Origin: Ectobacillus funiculus
GTDB lineage: Bacteria > Bacillota > Bacilli > Bacillales > Bacillaceae_G
NCBI RefSeq assembly: GCF_004138295.1
Contig: NZ_SCFM01000030.1
Span: 26,139 to 90,138, forward strand
DNA: 64,000 nucleotides
Direction of reading: 5' to 3'
A program made the translations under genes and the position numbers. Within the stretch, counting starts at the first letter, position 1. The number at the start of each line of letters is the position of its first letter. Of the stretch, positions 55,365-63,704 are shown piece by piece. Under the pieces are notes generated by a model. The model was not told where the DNA came from. It was given only the letters and a program-made list of their open reading frames with translations, and ran no database searches.

Positions 55365-55395
55365 TAACAGGAGCCCACAATAGCGGCTCCTGTTA
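55365..55395. terminator. Terminator between the lipoprotein and GNAT genes
   Basis: Arms TAACAGGAGCC (55365-55375) and GGCTCCTGTTA (55385-55395), 11 perfect pairs; arm 2 overlaps the last bases of the GNAT gene. Confidence 0.8.
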
Positions 55396-55875
55396 TACTT
55401 TGAATGTATGCACAGTACATGGCTCCCCATCAATGAGCCGATGTTCTTCTCTATAAAAGATGCCATGCCTTGCATAAAAGCTTCGCCAAAATTGTAACGC
55501 TCTCTCATTTGCTTGTAGCTGTGGCACACAGAAATATCCGCTCCTCTGCTGCAAAAGCTCGTAAACTGCATCCGAAGCAAGCCCACGCCCTCGAAACGCA
55601 CGAAGAATGAACACATCATTAATACAGTAATCTGTTCCCGATGCAGTAAACGGGCGTTCCGCCAGCAAAAGAAAGCCTACGCACTCTCCTTCATATTGGA
55701 TAAAATAAGGCTGCAGCTCCTCCCGTTCTATTACCTTATCAAACCCCTCAAATTCATATAGCCCGTCTGTATTTAGAGAAAGAGAATAGCTAAATTCTGA
55801 TAAATCGTATAAATATAAGGAATATAAATTCCGTAGCTTTTTTATATGTTTTACTGCTTCTAATGTTACACGCAA
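55393..55875 (-). CDS. GNAT-family N-acetyltransferase
   Basis: About 160 residues. The acetyl-CoA-binding motif A is RAFRGRGLASDAVYELLQ (R/Q-x-x-G-x-G/A), with a preceding CINDVFIL strand and a final FWRSFYARHGI strand-helix typical of the fold. Substrate unknown. Several starts are possible; I favour the TTG at 55875 with AAAGGTG eight bases upstream over the ATG at 55899. Confidence 0.82.
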   Translation of the reverse strand: MRVTLEAVKHIKKLRNLYSLYLYDLSEFSYSLSLNTDGLYEFEGFDKVIEREELQPYFIQYEGECVGFLLLAERPFTASGTDYCINDVFILRAFRGRGLASDAVYELLQQRSGYFCVPQLQANERALQFWRSFYARHGIFYREEHRLIDGEPCTVHTFKV

Positions 55876-55992
55876 AACACTCACACCTTTTCCTATCATC
55901 CATTATTTCGTCCCATAAATGGTTCTATAAAATTCAAATTCCGCAAAAGTTTGCAAAATCCTTTTTTCTAGCCAGCAAGAATCTACACAAAC

Positions 55993-56029
55993 AAATAGGA
56001 AGCTGCTTTAAAAAAGCGGCTTCCTATTT
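55993..56029 (-). terminator. Terminator of the DUF3920 gene
   Basis: Arms AAATAGGAAGC (55993-56003) and GCTTCCTATTT (56019-56029), extendable inward with one mismatch. It begins at the gene's stop codon. Confidence 0.75.
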
Positions 56030-56463
56030 CACTTCCGATACTGTCTCATTTTTTCCTCAGCAAAAGCCCGTGCATCCATTTCAATCCATTTTTTCTCGTA
56101 CACCTGGCTATCATGGTAAAATAAAGGTCTTGTTTGCTCGTTCTCATACTGCATATCATGCCGGAGCTCATGAAGCAGCGTTTCAAGTACCTGTTCATAG
56201 CTCTCCCAGGCACAAATAAACACCAGCTGCTTCTCACGGTGATAAAAACCGTTTATTGGATACAAAAACTCCTCTTCTTCCTCCCCAAAATAAGCAAGAA
56301 TCTGGTTCACATCGCATGTGTCGCAAAAAAACACAGGAGTTGTACGCATTCCAACGAGAGCAAACACATCCAGCTTCAGCTGCCTAATATCCCACGGAAA
56401 ATCTTCATCCAGCACATACCAACTCCCAGATTGCTGATATACCTTGTGAGACAGAAATTCCAT
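56029..56463 (-). CDS. DUF3920-type predicted zinc metallopeptidase
   Basis: 144 residues. The motif H98-E-L-R-H102 (TLLHELRHDMQ) is a zincin HExxH, and E128 or D130 in WIEMDARAFAEE is placed to be the third ligand, as in ImmA/IrrE- and SprT-like families. No signal peptide, so it is cytosolic. I associate it with DUF3920 of the B. cereus group. Targets unknown; no phage genes are adjacent. The ATG at 56463 follows AAGGAGGAGCTGCA. Confidence 0.75.
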   Translation of the reverse strand: MEFLSHKVYQQSGSWYVLDEDFPWDIRQLKLDVFALVGMRTTPVFFCDTCDVNQILAYFGEEEEEFLYPINGFYHREKQLVFICAWESYEQVLETLLHELRHDMQYENEQTRPLFYHDSQVYEKKWIEMDARAFAEEKMRQYRK

Positions 56464-56689
56464 TGCAGCTCCTCCTTCTTTTCATGCGCGTCTTATCTTC
56501 GTTATTCCACCTTTTACACACGGATAAACGCTCCTAAAAGAAACGATGCAAACTATTACAATTTCCTTTTTTTGTTAAAAACTACTTTACCATAGATTAC
56601 TTGGTCACGTGAACATTTAGAACTGAAATATTTCATATATGTGCAGTTTACACTGTGTGAAACAACCAATACAGGATTACATCTTGAAA

Positions 56690-56850
56690 TAAAGAAAAGC
56701 GGACAAGGTCCGCCTTTTACGGCTGCGTAGGGGTGGGCCGGAGTAAAAGGCGCTTTTTGCCTTTTGCGGAGGTTCAGCCTGGAGTCTGCCATTTTGGGCC
56801 TTGGGAGCTAGACATCCCCCCGAAAAGTTCTACTTTCTTATCTTGAAAAA
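56690..56850 (+). repeat. Dispersed repeat family S, copy 1
   Basis: About 160 bases beginning TAAAGAAAAGCGGACAAGG, with hairpins GCGGAC/GTCCGC and AAAAGGC-GCTTTTT-GCCTTTT, a conserved GGGCCTTGGGAGCTAGACAT block, and ending AAGTTCTACTTTCTTA. Same orientation as copy 2 at 63705. Its termini resemble those of family R although the core differs. It joins directly to R copy 19. Confidence 0.88.
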
Positions 56851-56905
56851 AACTCGCCGATTGGCGAGCTATTAGGCGTATTTGCACTTATACTGTATTC
56901 CTAAA
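56846..56905 (+). repeat. Dispersed repeat family R, copy 19 (left fragment)
   Basis: Perfect CTCGCCGATTGGCGAG hairpin, then TATTAGGCGTATTTGCACTTATACTGTATTCCTAAAATGTC, cut off at the end of the next gene. It is fused to the right end of family S copy 1. Confidence 0.88.
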
Positions 56906-56908
56906 ATG

Positions 56909-57490
56909 TCAAAAAACCGTATGTACAAAGCTCTTTACTTCTTCTAAATACTCTCGTCTTTTTTCATCATCTACAGATGGTACACTTGTAAAGAAAATAT
57001 GATCAATGCTTTCAATACCAGTGAATGCATAGATTCCTTCATCAGTTGTTTTCTTCATCGCATCAAACATATGGCTTGCCGTGTATACCTCTCTTGGATT
57101 TCCTTGTGTTGTAAAAAACACCCCCCTCTTCCCCTTAAGAAGCTGCTCTGGACCATTTTCGCCATATGCGTATGCAAATCCAGATGTCAGCACCCGGTCA
57201 AAGTATCCCTTTAGCATCGCCGGAAGTCCTGTCCACCATACCGGATAAATAGTTATAATCACATCAGCCCAGCTAATATGCTCTTGTTCCTCGTGAATAT
57301 CCGGAGGAACTGTTCCTTGCGCAAGCATTTCAAAATCATATGAGGATAAAACCGGATTAAAGCCTATTTTATATAAATCACGAACACGCACATCATGTCC
57401 TCTTTCCAAAAGCTCTCCTTGCAGCGTCTCTAAAATGGCATGATTAAAGCTTTTTGGATTCGGATGTGCATATACAATTAAGTGTTTCAT
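56909..57490 (-). CDS. NAD(P)H:quinone oxidoreductase, flavodoxin-like fold (YwrO/KefF/MdaB type)
   Basis: 193 residues. Opening KHLIVYAHPNPKSFNHAIL is the FMN/FAD phosphate loop of this flavodoxin-like group; TIYPVWWTGLPAMLKGYFDRVLTSGFAY (about residues 80-107) is the signature. It reduces quinones in two-electron steps, avoiding radicals. The ATG at 57490 follows AAGGAGGTAAACATA. It and the next two genes form a set for quinone/aromatic compounds. Confidence 0.9.
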   Translation of the reverse strand: MKHLIVYAHPNPKSFNHAILETLQGELLERGHDVRVRDLYKIGFNPVLSSYDFEMLAQGTVPPDIHEEQEHISWADVIITIYPVWWTGLPAMLKGYFDRVLTSGFAYAYGENGPEQLLKGKRGVFFTTQGNPREVYTASHMFDAMKKTTDEGIYAFTGIESIDHIFFTSVPSVDDEKRREYLEEVKSFVHTVF

Positions 57491-57755
57491 TATGTTTACC
57501 TCCTTATTCTTGCTTCAACATTCATCTTAGCCGAATACGCCTATCTGTATTCTCTTGAAATGATGAATCTTTTTTGGCTTAATAAAGGTTTCCTTCATTT
57601 ACATTTAAAAGCTAACTGCCAAACGAATGATACACAAGCCCCCTTCTAATCAGGAAATAGGATTCCCTATAAAAAAAGCCCCTTCCCGTTCCAAAACTGA
57701 AACGAAAAGAGACTTTTCAAGATTTTCCGCCTAAGCAGAAGTTTTTCTATAGATT

Positions 57756-58391
57756 TTAGAAGTCCTTTGCAACCTCTTTTGCTCTTGCAATAGCTTCTTC
57801 TTTAATTTGTTGTGCTCGATCACTATGCTGATTATGTCCTTCAACAAATAAGCCATCAAAGGAAGGAATGCCAAAGAACTGCATAATAACTCCGATATAG
57901 CGGTGACCCATTTCCATTGCAGCTGCTGGCCCTTCTGAGTATACACCGCCGCGCGCTTGAATGTGCAGCGCTTTTTTATCTGTTAATAACCCGACTGGTC
58001 CTTGCTCTGTATACTTAAATGTTTTTCCAGCTACGCAAACAGAGTCAAGATATGCCTTCATAACTGGCGGGAATGAGAAGTTCCACATTGGTGTTACAAA
58101 TACATATTTATCTGCTTCCACAAACTGATTGGATAATTCATTCAAGCGGCCCACTTTAGCTTGCTCGCTTGCTGATAATTGATCAAATGCAGAACCGGAT
58201 TGCAGTTTTCCCCATCCGCTAAATACGTCAGCATCAATATGCGGGATATTCTCATTGTATAAATCAAGATGCGTAACTTGATCTTCTGGATGTGCCTCCT
58301 TGTACGCTTCAATAAACGCTTTACCAACTGCCATGCTATAAGATACTGTTTCGTTATGCGGATGTGCTGTAATATAAAGAATTTTTGCCAT
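57756..58391 (-). CDS. azoR: FMN-dependent NADH-azoreductase
   Basis: 211 residues from the ATG at 58391 (AAGGTGG upstream), the exact length of AzoR enzymes. FMN-binding start [20 protein letters not shown], then [21 protein letters not shown] (about 93-113) and the [12 protein letters not shown] segment. It reduces azo dyes and quinones using NADH. In Bacillus such genes respond to catechol and quinone stress through MarR-type regulators, but none is adjacent. Confidence 0.93.
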   Translation of the reverse strand: MAKILYITAHPHNETVSYSMAVGKAFIEAYKEAHPEDQVTHLDLYNENIPHIDADVFSGWGKLQSGSAFDQLSASEQAKVGRLNELSNQFVEADKYVFVTPMWNFSFPPVMKAYLDSVCVAGKTFKYTEQGPVGLLTDKKALHIQARGGVYSEGPAAAMEMGHRYIGVIMQFFGIPSFDGLFVEGHNQHSDRAQQIKEEAIARAKEVAKDF

Positions 58392-58495
58392 CTGAACCAC
58401 CTTCTCTTTCTTATAAATAGAAGAACAATCACTTGTAGTTTGTTCGTTTTACACTTTTTATCATGAGGGATTTTATGCCATCTTCTCCAGCTTAT

Positions 58496-59263
58496 TTAGG
58501 GGAATTGTAAGCATAAATAACTTAGCGTACCGTACTGATAACTGCGATGAATCACACTCGCTTCTCCTTCTGTACCACTGCCCAAAGCAATAAAAAACGG
58601 TACAAAATGCTCAGGGCGCGGAACCGCTGCCTGTGCGTAGGGAGCTTGCTTATCATAATCAAATAAAGCCTCGCTGTCCTTCTCCTCAAGCTTCTCGATT
58701 AACCAATCATCAAATGCAACGGCCCAAGACTCTGGTGTCGTTTGTCCCCATTTAATAATCCGAAGATTATGAACTGTTACACCGCTTCCGATTACCAAAA
58801 TGTCCTCTTGGCCAAGGCCGCGCAGCGCTTTTCCAATGCGATACTGTTCGCTCGCAGGAAGATACGGATTGACTGACACCTGCACAACAGGAATATCGGC
58901 CTCCGGATACATACGATACAACAGCGTCCATGAACCGTGATCTAATCCTCTTTTCATATCCCTTTGCACCGCAATCCCTTGCTTTGTTAATCGCTCAGCT
59001 ACAAGGTCTGCAATCGCTGCGGAACCTTTAGCGGGATAACGAATCGTATACAATTCAGGCGGAAAGCCGCCGAAATCATAAATAGTCTCGTACGTATCAT
59101 TAGAGGAAGAAATCGTCAATGTCTCACTTTCCCAATGCGCTGTAAAAATGACAATCGCTTTTGGACGAAGCTGGCCTGCTAATGTCTCTAAAAACCGCGT
59201 ATACTCGCTATCCTCAATAGCCAGCATCGGTGAGCCATGCGCCAAAAATAAAGAAGGAACCAT
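58496..59263 (-). CDS. 4,5-DOPA dioxygenase-type (LigB superfamily class III) extradiol dioxygenase
   Basis: 255 residues. AHGSPMLAIED (about residues 8-18) carries the first metal-ligand His; HWESETLTI holds the second; GLDHGSWTLLYRMYPEADIPVVQVSVNP is diagnostic of the YgiD/DODA family, and VRPEHFVPFFIALG-like PRPEHFVPF the last ligand. It opens catecholic rings. The ATG at 59263 follows GATGGAGGTATCAGC. Adjacent azoR and quinone reductase genes support a role in aromatic/quinone handling. Confidence 0.92.
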   Translation of the reverse strand: MVPSLFLAHGSPMLAIEDSEYTRFLETLAGQLRPKAIVIFTAHWESETLTISSSNDTYETIYDFGGFPPELYTIRYPAKGSAAIADLVAERLTKQGIAVQRDMKRGLDHGSWTLLYRMYPEADIPVVQVSVNPYLPASEQYRIGKALRGLGQEDILVIGSGVTVHNLRIIKWGQTTPESWAVAFDDWLIEKLEEKDSEALFDYDKQAPYAQAAVPRPEHFVPFFIALGSGTEGEASVIHRSYQYGTLSYLCLQFP

Positions 59264-59375
59264 GCTGATACCTCCATCAAACTATTTAAAGTTAATTACT
59301 TTACGTAAGTAAGTATATACAAGTAATAAACATACGTCAAGTAATATAAAACCTTTTTTTTAGAAACTTACTATA

Positions 59376-59768
59376 TTAACCTCTTACAGTCCTATCAATA
59401 GCGTTAGCTAGCCGCCTCTCCATGCTTTCTGCAAATGCCTTTAATTCATTATCATCTAGCGTACTAATGAACGCTGTTGGTTTTGGCATCCCGATATGCA
59501 CCTGCTCACGCTCCGTATAGATAGCAATTTTACAAGGCAGAAAATAACCGGCCATCATATTTTCACTTAAAATACGATGCGTCTCCTCAAGATTACATAC
59601 CTCGAGCACCTGAAGCGTCTCAGTAAACGTAAATCCCTTTTCCTGCAGCTTGTCCTGCACATCAAAGCGCCATAGTATGCCAAAGCCATCGTTCTGCAAA
59701 GCGTTCTCCAAACGATGAACTGTCTCATCCGTTCCATACGGAGAAATAACTGTATAATGAAATTGCAT
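59376..59768 (-). CDS. DUF302 protein
   Basis: 130 residues from the ATG at 59768 (GGGAG upstream). The FHYTVISPYGTDETVHRLENAL start, the QDKLQEKGF centre and the YFLPCKIAIYTE block match DUF302, whose fold resembles TT1751-like proteins. Function unknown. Repeat copy 20 lies just upstream. Confidence 0.88.
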   Translation of the reverse strand: MQFHYTVISPYGTDETVHRLENALQNDGFGILWRFDVQDKLQEKGFTFTETLQVLEVCNLEETHRILSENMMAGYFLPCKIAIYTEREQVHIGMPKPTAFISTLDDNELKAFAESMERRLANAIDRTVRG

Positions 59769-59822
59769 ATGAATCGCTCCCTTCAACTTAGTTTTCTCTA
59801 GGGAACAAATAATTTATGAATG

Positions 59823-59950
59823 GTAAAGAAAACTTGCCGATTGGCGATCCGTTAGGTGCAGACAGAGGCGTCGTTACACTTATACTTTATTCTTAAAGTT
59901 TCCCGATGTGTCAAATTGTCCTCCAGCTAGAAATTTATACTCTTAAAATA
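59823..59950 (+). repeat. Dispersed repeat family R, copy 20
   Basis: Mutated left hairpin (CTTGCCGATTGGCGAT), GCAGACAGAGGCGTCGTTACACTTATACT, right end shortened to TATACTCTTAAAATAAAAAA. It runs into the HPr terminator. Confidence 0.9.
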
Positions 59951-59986
59951 AAAAAGGTACATACCCTGTAGGCATGTACCTTTTTT
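59950..59986 (-). terminator. Terminator of the HPr gene
   Basis: Arms AAAAAAGGTACAT (59950-59962) and ATGTACCTTTTTT (59974-59986), 13 perfect pairs. The minus-strand T run comes from the repeat's A tract. Confidence 0.9.
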
Positions 59987-59998
59987 GAGCTAGCTCGA

Positions 59999-60265
59999 TT
60001 ACTCAGCTAAGCCTTCTTTTTTCAATGTTTCTTGTAGAGCAGTGATTGCAGCAGCTTCATCAGAACCTTCTGCTGTGATTGCAATATCAGCGCCTTGTGG
60101 AATACCTAAAGCCATTACACCCATGATGGATTTCAAGTTAACAGTCTTACCATTATAGTGAAGTTCCACATTGGACTCAAATTTGCTTGCGCTTTGTACA
60201 AGAACTGTCGCAGGACGCGCGTGAATACCAGAATCACTTGTTACTTTTACTTTTAATTCAGCCAT
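59999..60265 (-). CDS. Phosphocarrier HPr-like protein, stand-alone
   Basis: 88 residues of the HPr fold. The PTS phosphorylation site H15 is present (SGIHARPAT) and so is the regulatory S46 (LKSIMGVM), phosphorylated by HPr kinase. Crh, the regulatory paralogue, has glutamine at 15, so this is HPr-like. It is not followed by ptsI and has its own terminator, whereas HPr is usually encoded with enzyme I. It may be a second HPr; whether a ptsHI operon exists elsewhere cannot be seen. The ATG at 60265 follows AAAGGAGATTATTAAC. Confidence 0.9.
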   Translation of the reverse strand: MAELKVKVTSDSGIHARPATVLVQSASKFESNVELHYNGKTVNLKSIMGVMALGIPQGADIAITAEGSDEAAAITALQETLKKEGLAE

Positions 60266-60396
60266 GTTAATAATCTCCTTTATGCTAGATAATAAATTGA
60301 AAACAAACCCATTATCTCATAAGCTCTCTCATATTGGCAACATTGGAAGGGAAATTCACGAATAAAGTGTTAAGGGAGTTCTAAGAATAATTGCCC

Positions 60397-61326
60397 TTAC
60401 ACACCTGCAGCTAGCTGATTTTTTCGCTTTCTTCTAAATACCAGCTTTTCCAAGTAATACACAATAACAATAAATACAGACATAATACTAAAGTATGTGG
60501 TAAGCACACCTAGGACACTCGCACTCGCACCGTGCTCGCCGCCTCTCATGCCGCCTTCCATACCCATACGGCCTTCACCTTCAGGGCGTGTTGGTCTGTC
60601 TCCATTTTGCGGGAATCCTGATTGCACGGAAGCGGTTGATTCACTACCCTCAGTCTGCGCCCCAGCTAATGCCGAGCTTTCAGCCTGTTCACTTCCTTGC
60701 ATCATCATCGGTTTTCCTTCACCGCGCATCGGCATTTGCTGCATAGAACCTCCGCCAAATACAAAGCTTACACCACTGAGCTTAGAAGCAAAACCTGTTG
60801 CATACATTTCATAGCCTCCAAATGCAAGCATAAGGATTGCAGCCGCCTTCGCAATGATCCCAAGCGGAAGCTTTGTTGACTTCACTTTAAAAATATTTTT
60901 CCATACCTGTATCACCCATTGCCAATGAAGACCAACGTGAACAGCTACTAAAATAAGCGTCAAGAAGGAAACTGAAATGTGAGTCACCTTAAACCACATT
61001 TCATTTCCAATGTTGATATTTGGAAACACAACTCTTGAAATAATAATTCCGCTAACCATATTGAATGTCATTGTAATCAATAACAACAGATTTAGCAAAT
61101 AACCAAAACGTGTTTTCCCCGGCAGCTTACGGTCAAATATCTTGAGTGTCACCTTCTTCACCCACTGTGCATTAAGCAATACATGCGTAAGAAAAATAGC
61201 TGCAATTGCTAAGCCGGCAATCTCATGAAAGGTCATTCCTCCCAATACTTGCTTGTTAAACAGCAACACAAAGACAACTGCCATCACAATGTCTATGGCG
61301 AATTTCACATATGTTACTTTCTTCAT
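60397..61326 (-). CDS. DUF4405-domain membrane protein with a Met/Gly-rich insert
   Basis: About 309 residues from the ATG at 61326 (GGGAG upstream; the frame opens at 61386). Four or five helices; His residues in EIAGLAIAAIFLTHVLLNAQW and KVTHISVSFLTLILVAVHVG are placed to hold heme as in cytochrome-b-type DUF4405 proteins. A segment of about 90 residues (about 190-280) is Met, Gly, Gln and Ser rich (GGGSMQQMPMRGEGKPMMM; GGMRGGEHG) and faces one side of the membrane before a last helix. This could bind copper or iron, but that is speculation. Confidence 0.75.
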   Translation of the reverse strand: MKKVTYVKFAIDIVMAVVFVLLFNKQVLGGMTFHEIAGLAIAAIFLTHVLLNAQWVKKVTLKIFDRKLPGKTRFGYLLNLLLLITMTFNMVSGIIISRVVFPNINIGNEMWFKVTHISVSFLTLILVAVHVGLHWQWVIQVWKNIFKVKSTKLPLGIIAKAAAILMLAFGGYEMYATGFASKLSGVSFVFGGGSMQQMPMRGEGKPMMMQGSEQAESSALAGAQTEGSESTASVQSGFPQNGDRPTRPEGEGRMGMEGGMRGGEHGASASVLGVLTTYFSIMSVFIVIVYYLEKLVFRRKRKNQLAAGV

Positions 61327-61520
61327 CTTTCCCATCTCCCTGCCTTCTACTCCATAATGTCTAAAGAAGCTGCTCTGTTGCTCCATTACATTCTCATATA
61401 GTGATTTTAAATACTTGTCTCACAACTTCAAGAAGATTATAGAAGGAAACGGTGAAAGTTTAATGAAAGGAGGCACTTTTTACGGACGGGAAAGATTGTA
61501 CACCGGAAACAGGCATATGA

Positions 61521-61643
61521 CAAAGAAAACTCGCCGATTAGCGAAGACAGAGGCGTCGTTGCACTTATACTTTGTTCCTAAAATTTCTAACCGCATCGAA
61601 TAGTCTCCCAGCTAGAAATTTATACTTTCTTGAAGTGTAAAAA
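61521..61643 (+). repeat. Dispersed repeat family R, copy 21
   Basis: Left hairpin partly deleted (CTCGCCGATTAGCGAAGACAGAGGCGTCG), right half intact, ending TTTCTTGAAGTGTAAAAA, next to the terminator of the VTT gene. Confidence 0.92.
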
Positions 61644-61647
61644 CAAA

Positions 61648-61692
61648 AAGAGAATGAGACGGTCAGAAATTCCTCTCCGCCTCATTCTCTTT
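61648..61692 (-). terminator. Terminator overlapping the end of the VTT-domain gene
   Basis: Arms AAAGAGAATGAG (61648-61659) and CTCATTCTCTTT (61681-61692). Arm 2 lies inside the last codons of the gene; on the minus strand TTTTGTTTTTACAC follows. Confidence 0.8.
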
Positions 61693-62295
61693 CTGTTGAT
61701 TGATGACAGTCAACGTATGTTTCTTCCTTTTATACACGTAGAAAACAAGTACTGTCAGGAGAATAATTCCTCCGAGCACATATTTATTAAGATTCACCGA
61801 CAAGATTCCAAATGGAATGAGTGATAGCACAAAAAAATATACAAAATTCCCAATGATCGTCCCAAGTAGAAAGTGCGTAAATCGGATAGAGCTTAACCCA
61901 GCAATAATATTGACGAGGCTTGTTGGTACAAAAGGGAAAATTCTTCCTTGAATAACATACATAAACCCTGCCTGTTCTACTTTCGTAACTAATGCCGGAT
62001 TTATTTTTTTCAGTACCCAGTCTTGGAAGCAGTAGCGAACGCTCATAAAAATGATAATTGCCGCTATAATACTCGTAAACCAACTCCAAAGAAACCCATT
62101 AAAAAAGCCAAACAAAGCCACATTAATAGTGATTAAACCAAGCAGCGGAATAATGGTAAATGCATTTTGAATAATCATAGCTAACAATAAAATACTAAGT
62201 GTATAAAGTAGATTTTCTTTTAAAAAAGATGGTACTGATTGAAAATCTCCAGTTCGTATAAAGTAGAACAACTCTGTATGGACCATAATGTACAT
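61663..62295 (-). CDS. TVP38/TMEM64 (VTT domain) membrane protein
   Basis: 210 residues with five to six hydrophobic segments. GRIFPFVPTSLVNIIAGLSSI (about residues 116-136; near G-R-x-x-P-x-x-P/S) is the VTT/DedA-like core motif, and the re-entrant N-terminal half (NAFTIIPLLGLITINVALFGFFNG) fits. Related proteins are lipid scramblases or transporters in the DedA superfamily. No clear ribosome site; the ATG at 62295 or the later ATG at residue 4 could be used. Confidence 0.8.
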   Translation of the reverse strand: MYIMVHTELFYFIRTGDFQSVPSFLKENLLYTLSILLLAMIIQNAFTIIPLLGLITINVALFGFFNGFLWSWFTSIIAAIIIFMSVRYCFQDWVLKKINPALVTKVEQAGFMYVIQGRIFPFVPTSLVNIIAGLSSIRFTHFLLGTIIGNFVYFFVLSLIPFGILSVNLNKYVLGGIILLTVLVFYVYKRKKHTLTVINQQKENEAERNF

Positions 62296-62514
62296 ACTAA
62301 CAGCTATTACACTTATAAAGGAAACTGACTTTATCCATGGTTTGATTTTGCATCACCTTTTCACTTATATAGGATTGAAGTTTTACAAATATGAAGCATA
62401 GGTCCATGTTGTAATCATAACAGAGTTATATGTATAAGATATGATAAATGCTTCTATTCATGAACTGGATTCCAGCAATCAACCATGCTTATTCGCTGCC
62501 CATTTGAATAAAAA
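62296..62514. other. Spacer upstream of the VTT gene
   Basis: 219 AT-rich bases upstream of the gene, with no recognisable gene. The tandem repeat copies follow. Confidence 0.35.
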
Positions 62515-62635
62515 GGATAAATTTCTAGCCGGAAGCCCAATCGGCGTAGTGAGAAATTTTAAGAATAAAGTATAAGGGCAACTACGCCTCTGTCTTCGCC
62601 CAAGGGCAGGGCTCGCCAATCGGCGAGTTTTCTTT
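62515..62635 (-). repeat. Dispersed repeat family R, copy 22 (reverse, tandem partner 1)
   Basis: Reverse copy. The last 73 bases (62563-62635) are identical to 62693-62765. The right end (GATAAATTTCTAGCCGG) is slightly shortened. Confidence 0.95.
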
Positions 62636-62637
62636 GC

Positions 62638-62765
62638 ACTTTACAGATAAATTTCTAGCCAGAAGTCCAATCGACGTAGTGAGAAATTTTGGGAATAAAG
62701 TATAAGGGCAACTACGCCTCTGTCTTCGCCCAAGGGCAGGGCTCGCCAATCGGCGAGTTTTCTTT
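62638..62765 (-). repeat. Dispersed repeat family R, copy 23 (reverse, tandem partner 2)
   Basis: Reverse copy directly following copy 22 at a 130-base period, ending TTTTCTTTATATTCTC just before the DUF2935 gene's stop. The right end reads CACTTTACAGATAAATTTC. Confidence 0.95.
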
Positions 62766-62771
62766 ATATTC

Positions 62772-63566
62772 TCAACCCTTTAACCTTGGCTTTGTCGGAT
62801 CACAACCCGGCTCCTGAAGTCCTGTTGCCTCTGCTAACTTTGTTAGGTAATAACATTCTTCTCTCATCATATGATCAGCCATCAACGGCGCAAAAGTGCC
62901 TAGCGCTTTTTTGCTTAGCCCTAACTCCTCAATTTCAGCTAAAAAATTCATAAAAAACTTCATTTCCAGTGAAGTATCTTGATTGAATTTTTCCAGTGCT
63001 GGAAACGAGGATAAATCTGTTCTTAAAAACCCAGTCAGTTCAACTGCCTTTAAATAGAACGCTTCAAAATCCTTTAGAAAATGATTACTTTTCTTTTTTA
63101 TTTTCTTTTCAATTCTGTCCAAATTGTCAGAGATGGCTCCGGCATGACCGGCTGCATCTAAAAGCCATAACATATGATGATGAAGCTCATGAAAAATTGG
63201 CGGAACCTTTCCCTGTTTTAAGTAATCTAAAACTCGTAGATATTCCTCCAATTCATTCACCATATGACTTAGAAAGGTTGGACCTAGCCCTATTTCAATT
63301 TCCCCGATCAAATGCCGCTTTATTAAATGAAGTTTAAATTCTCTGAATGTATTGCTCTCCTCCAACGCCTTGTTGCTTAATGAAACTAAGCTCTCACCCT
63401 GAACATTTTCAAGAAGCTGATCGAATATTTGGATAAACTTATTCGCAGTATCGATTTCCTGCTGTTCTTTCGGAGCCAGTGAATCATGAATAAAGCGAGC
63501 ATGATCCCCCAATATTTGCAGCCAAAAGCCATGTTCGAATTTCGCCGCTGTTTCAAAGTTTTCCAT
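62772..63566 (-). CDS. DUF2935 protein
   Basis: 264 residues, almost all helical, with many histidines and glutamates in a repeated arrangement (FWLQILGDHARFIHDSL near 14-30; FHELHHHMLWLLDAAGHAG near 124-142; LMADHMMREECYYL near 228-241). The two-copy layout (about residues 5-125 and 140-255) and metal-ligand-like His/Glu recall hemerythrin- or ferritin-like bundles. The family has no known function. The ATG at 63566 follows AAGGGGAGAACGCTAG. Confidence 0.85.
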   Translation of the reverse strand: MENFETAAKFEHGFWLQILGDHARFIHDSLAPKEQQEIDTANKFIQIFDQLLENVQGESLVSLSNKALEESNTFREFKLHLIKRHLIGEIEIGLGPTFLSHMVNELEEYLRVLDYLKQGKVPPIFHELHHHMLWLLDAAGHAGAISDNLDRIEKKIKKKSNHFLKDFEAFYLKAVELTGFLRTDLSSFPALEKFNQDTSLEMKFFMNFLAEIEELGLSKKALGTFAPLMADHMMREECYYLTKLAEATGLQEPGCDPTKPRLKG

Positions 63567-63704
63567 CTAGCGTTCTCCCCTTTCAACATGCTCATACAAT
63601 CATATCCACGCACGTTGAAAATTATGATATGTACTAGGGTATTTGTGTTTACCTGACCATCATTTCTTTCTAAGATGTAAAAGCTTTCTTCTTTCTTATG
63701 GTAC

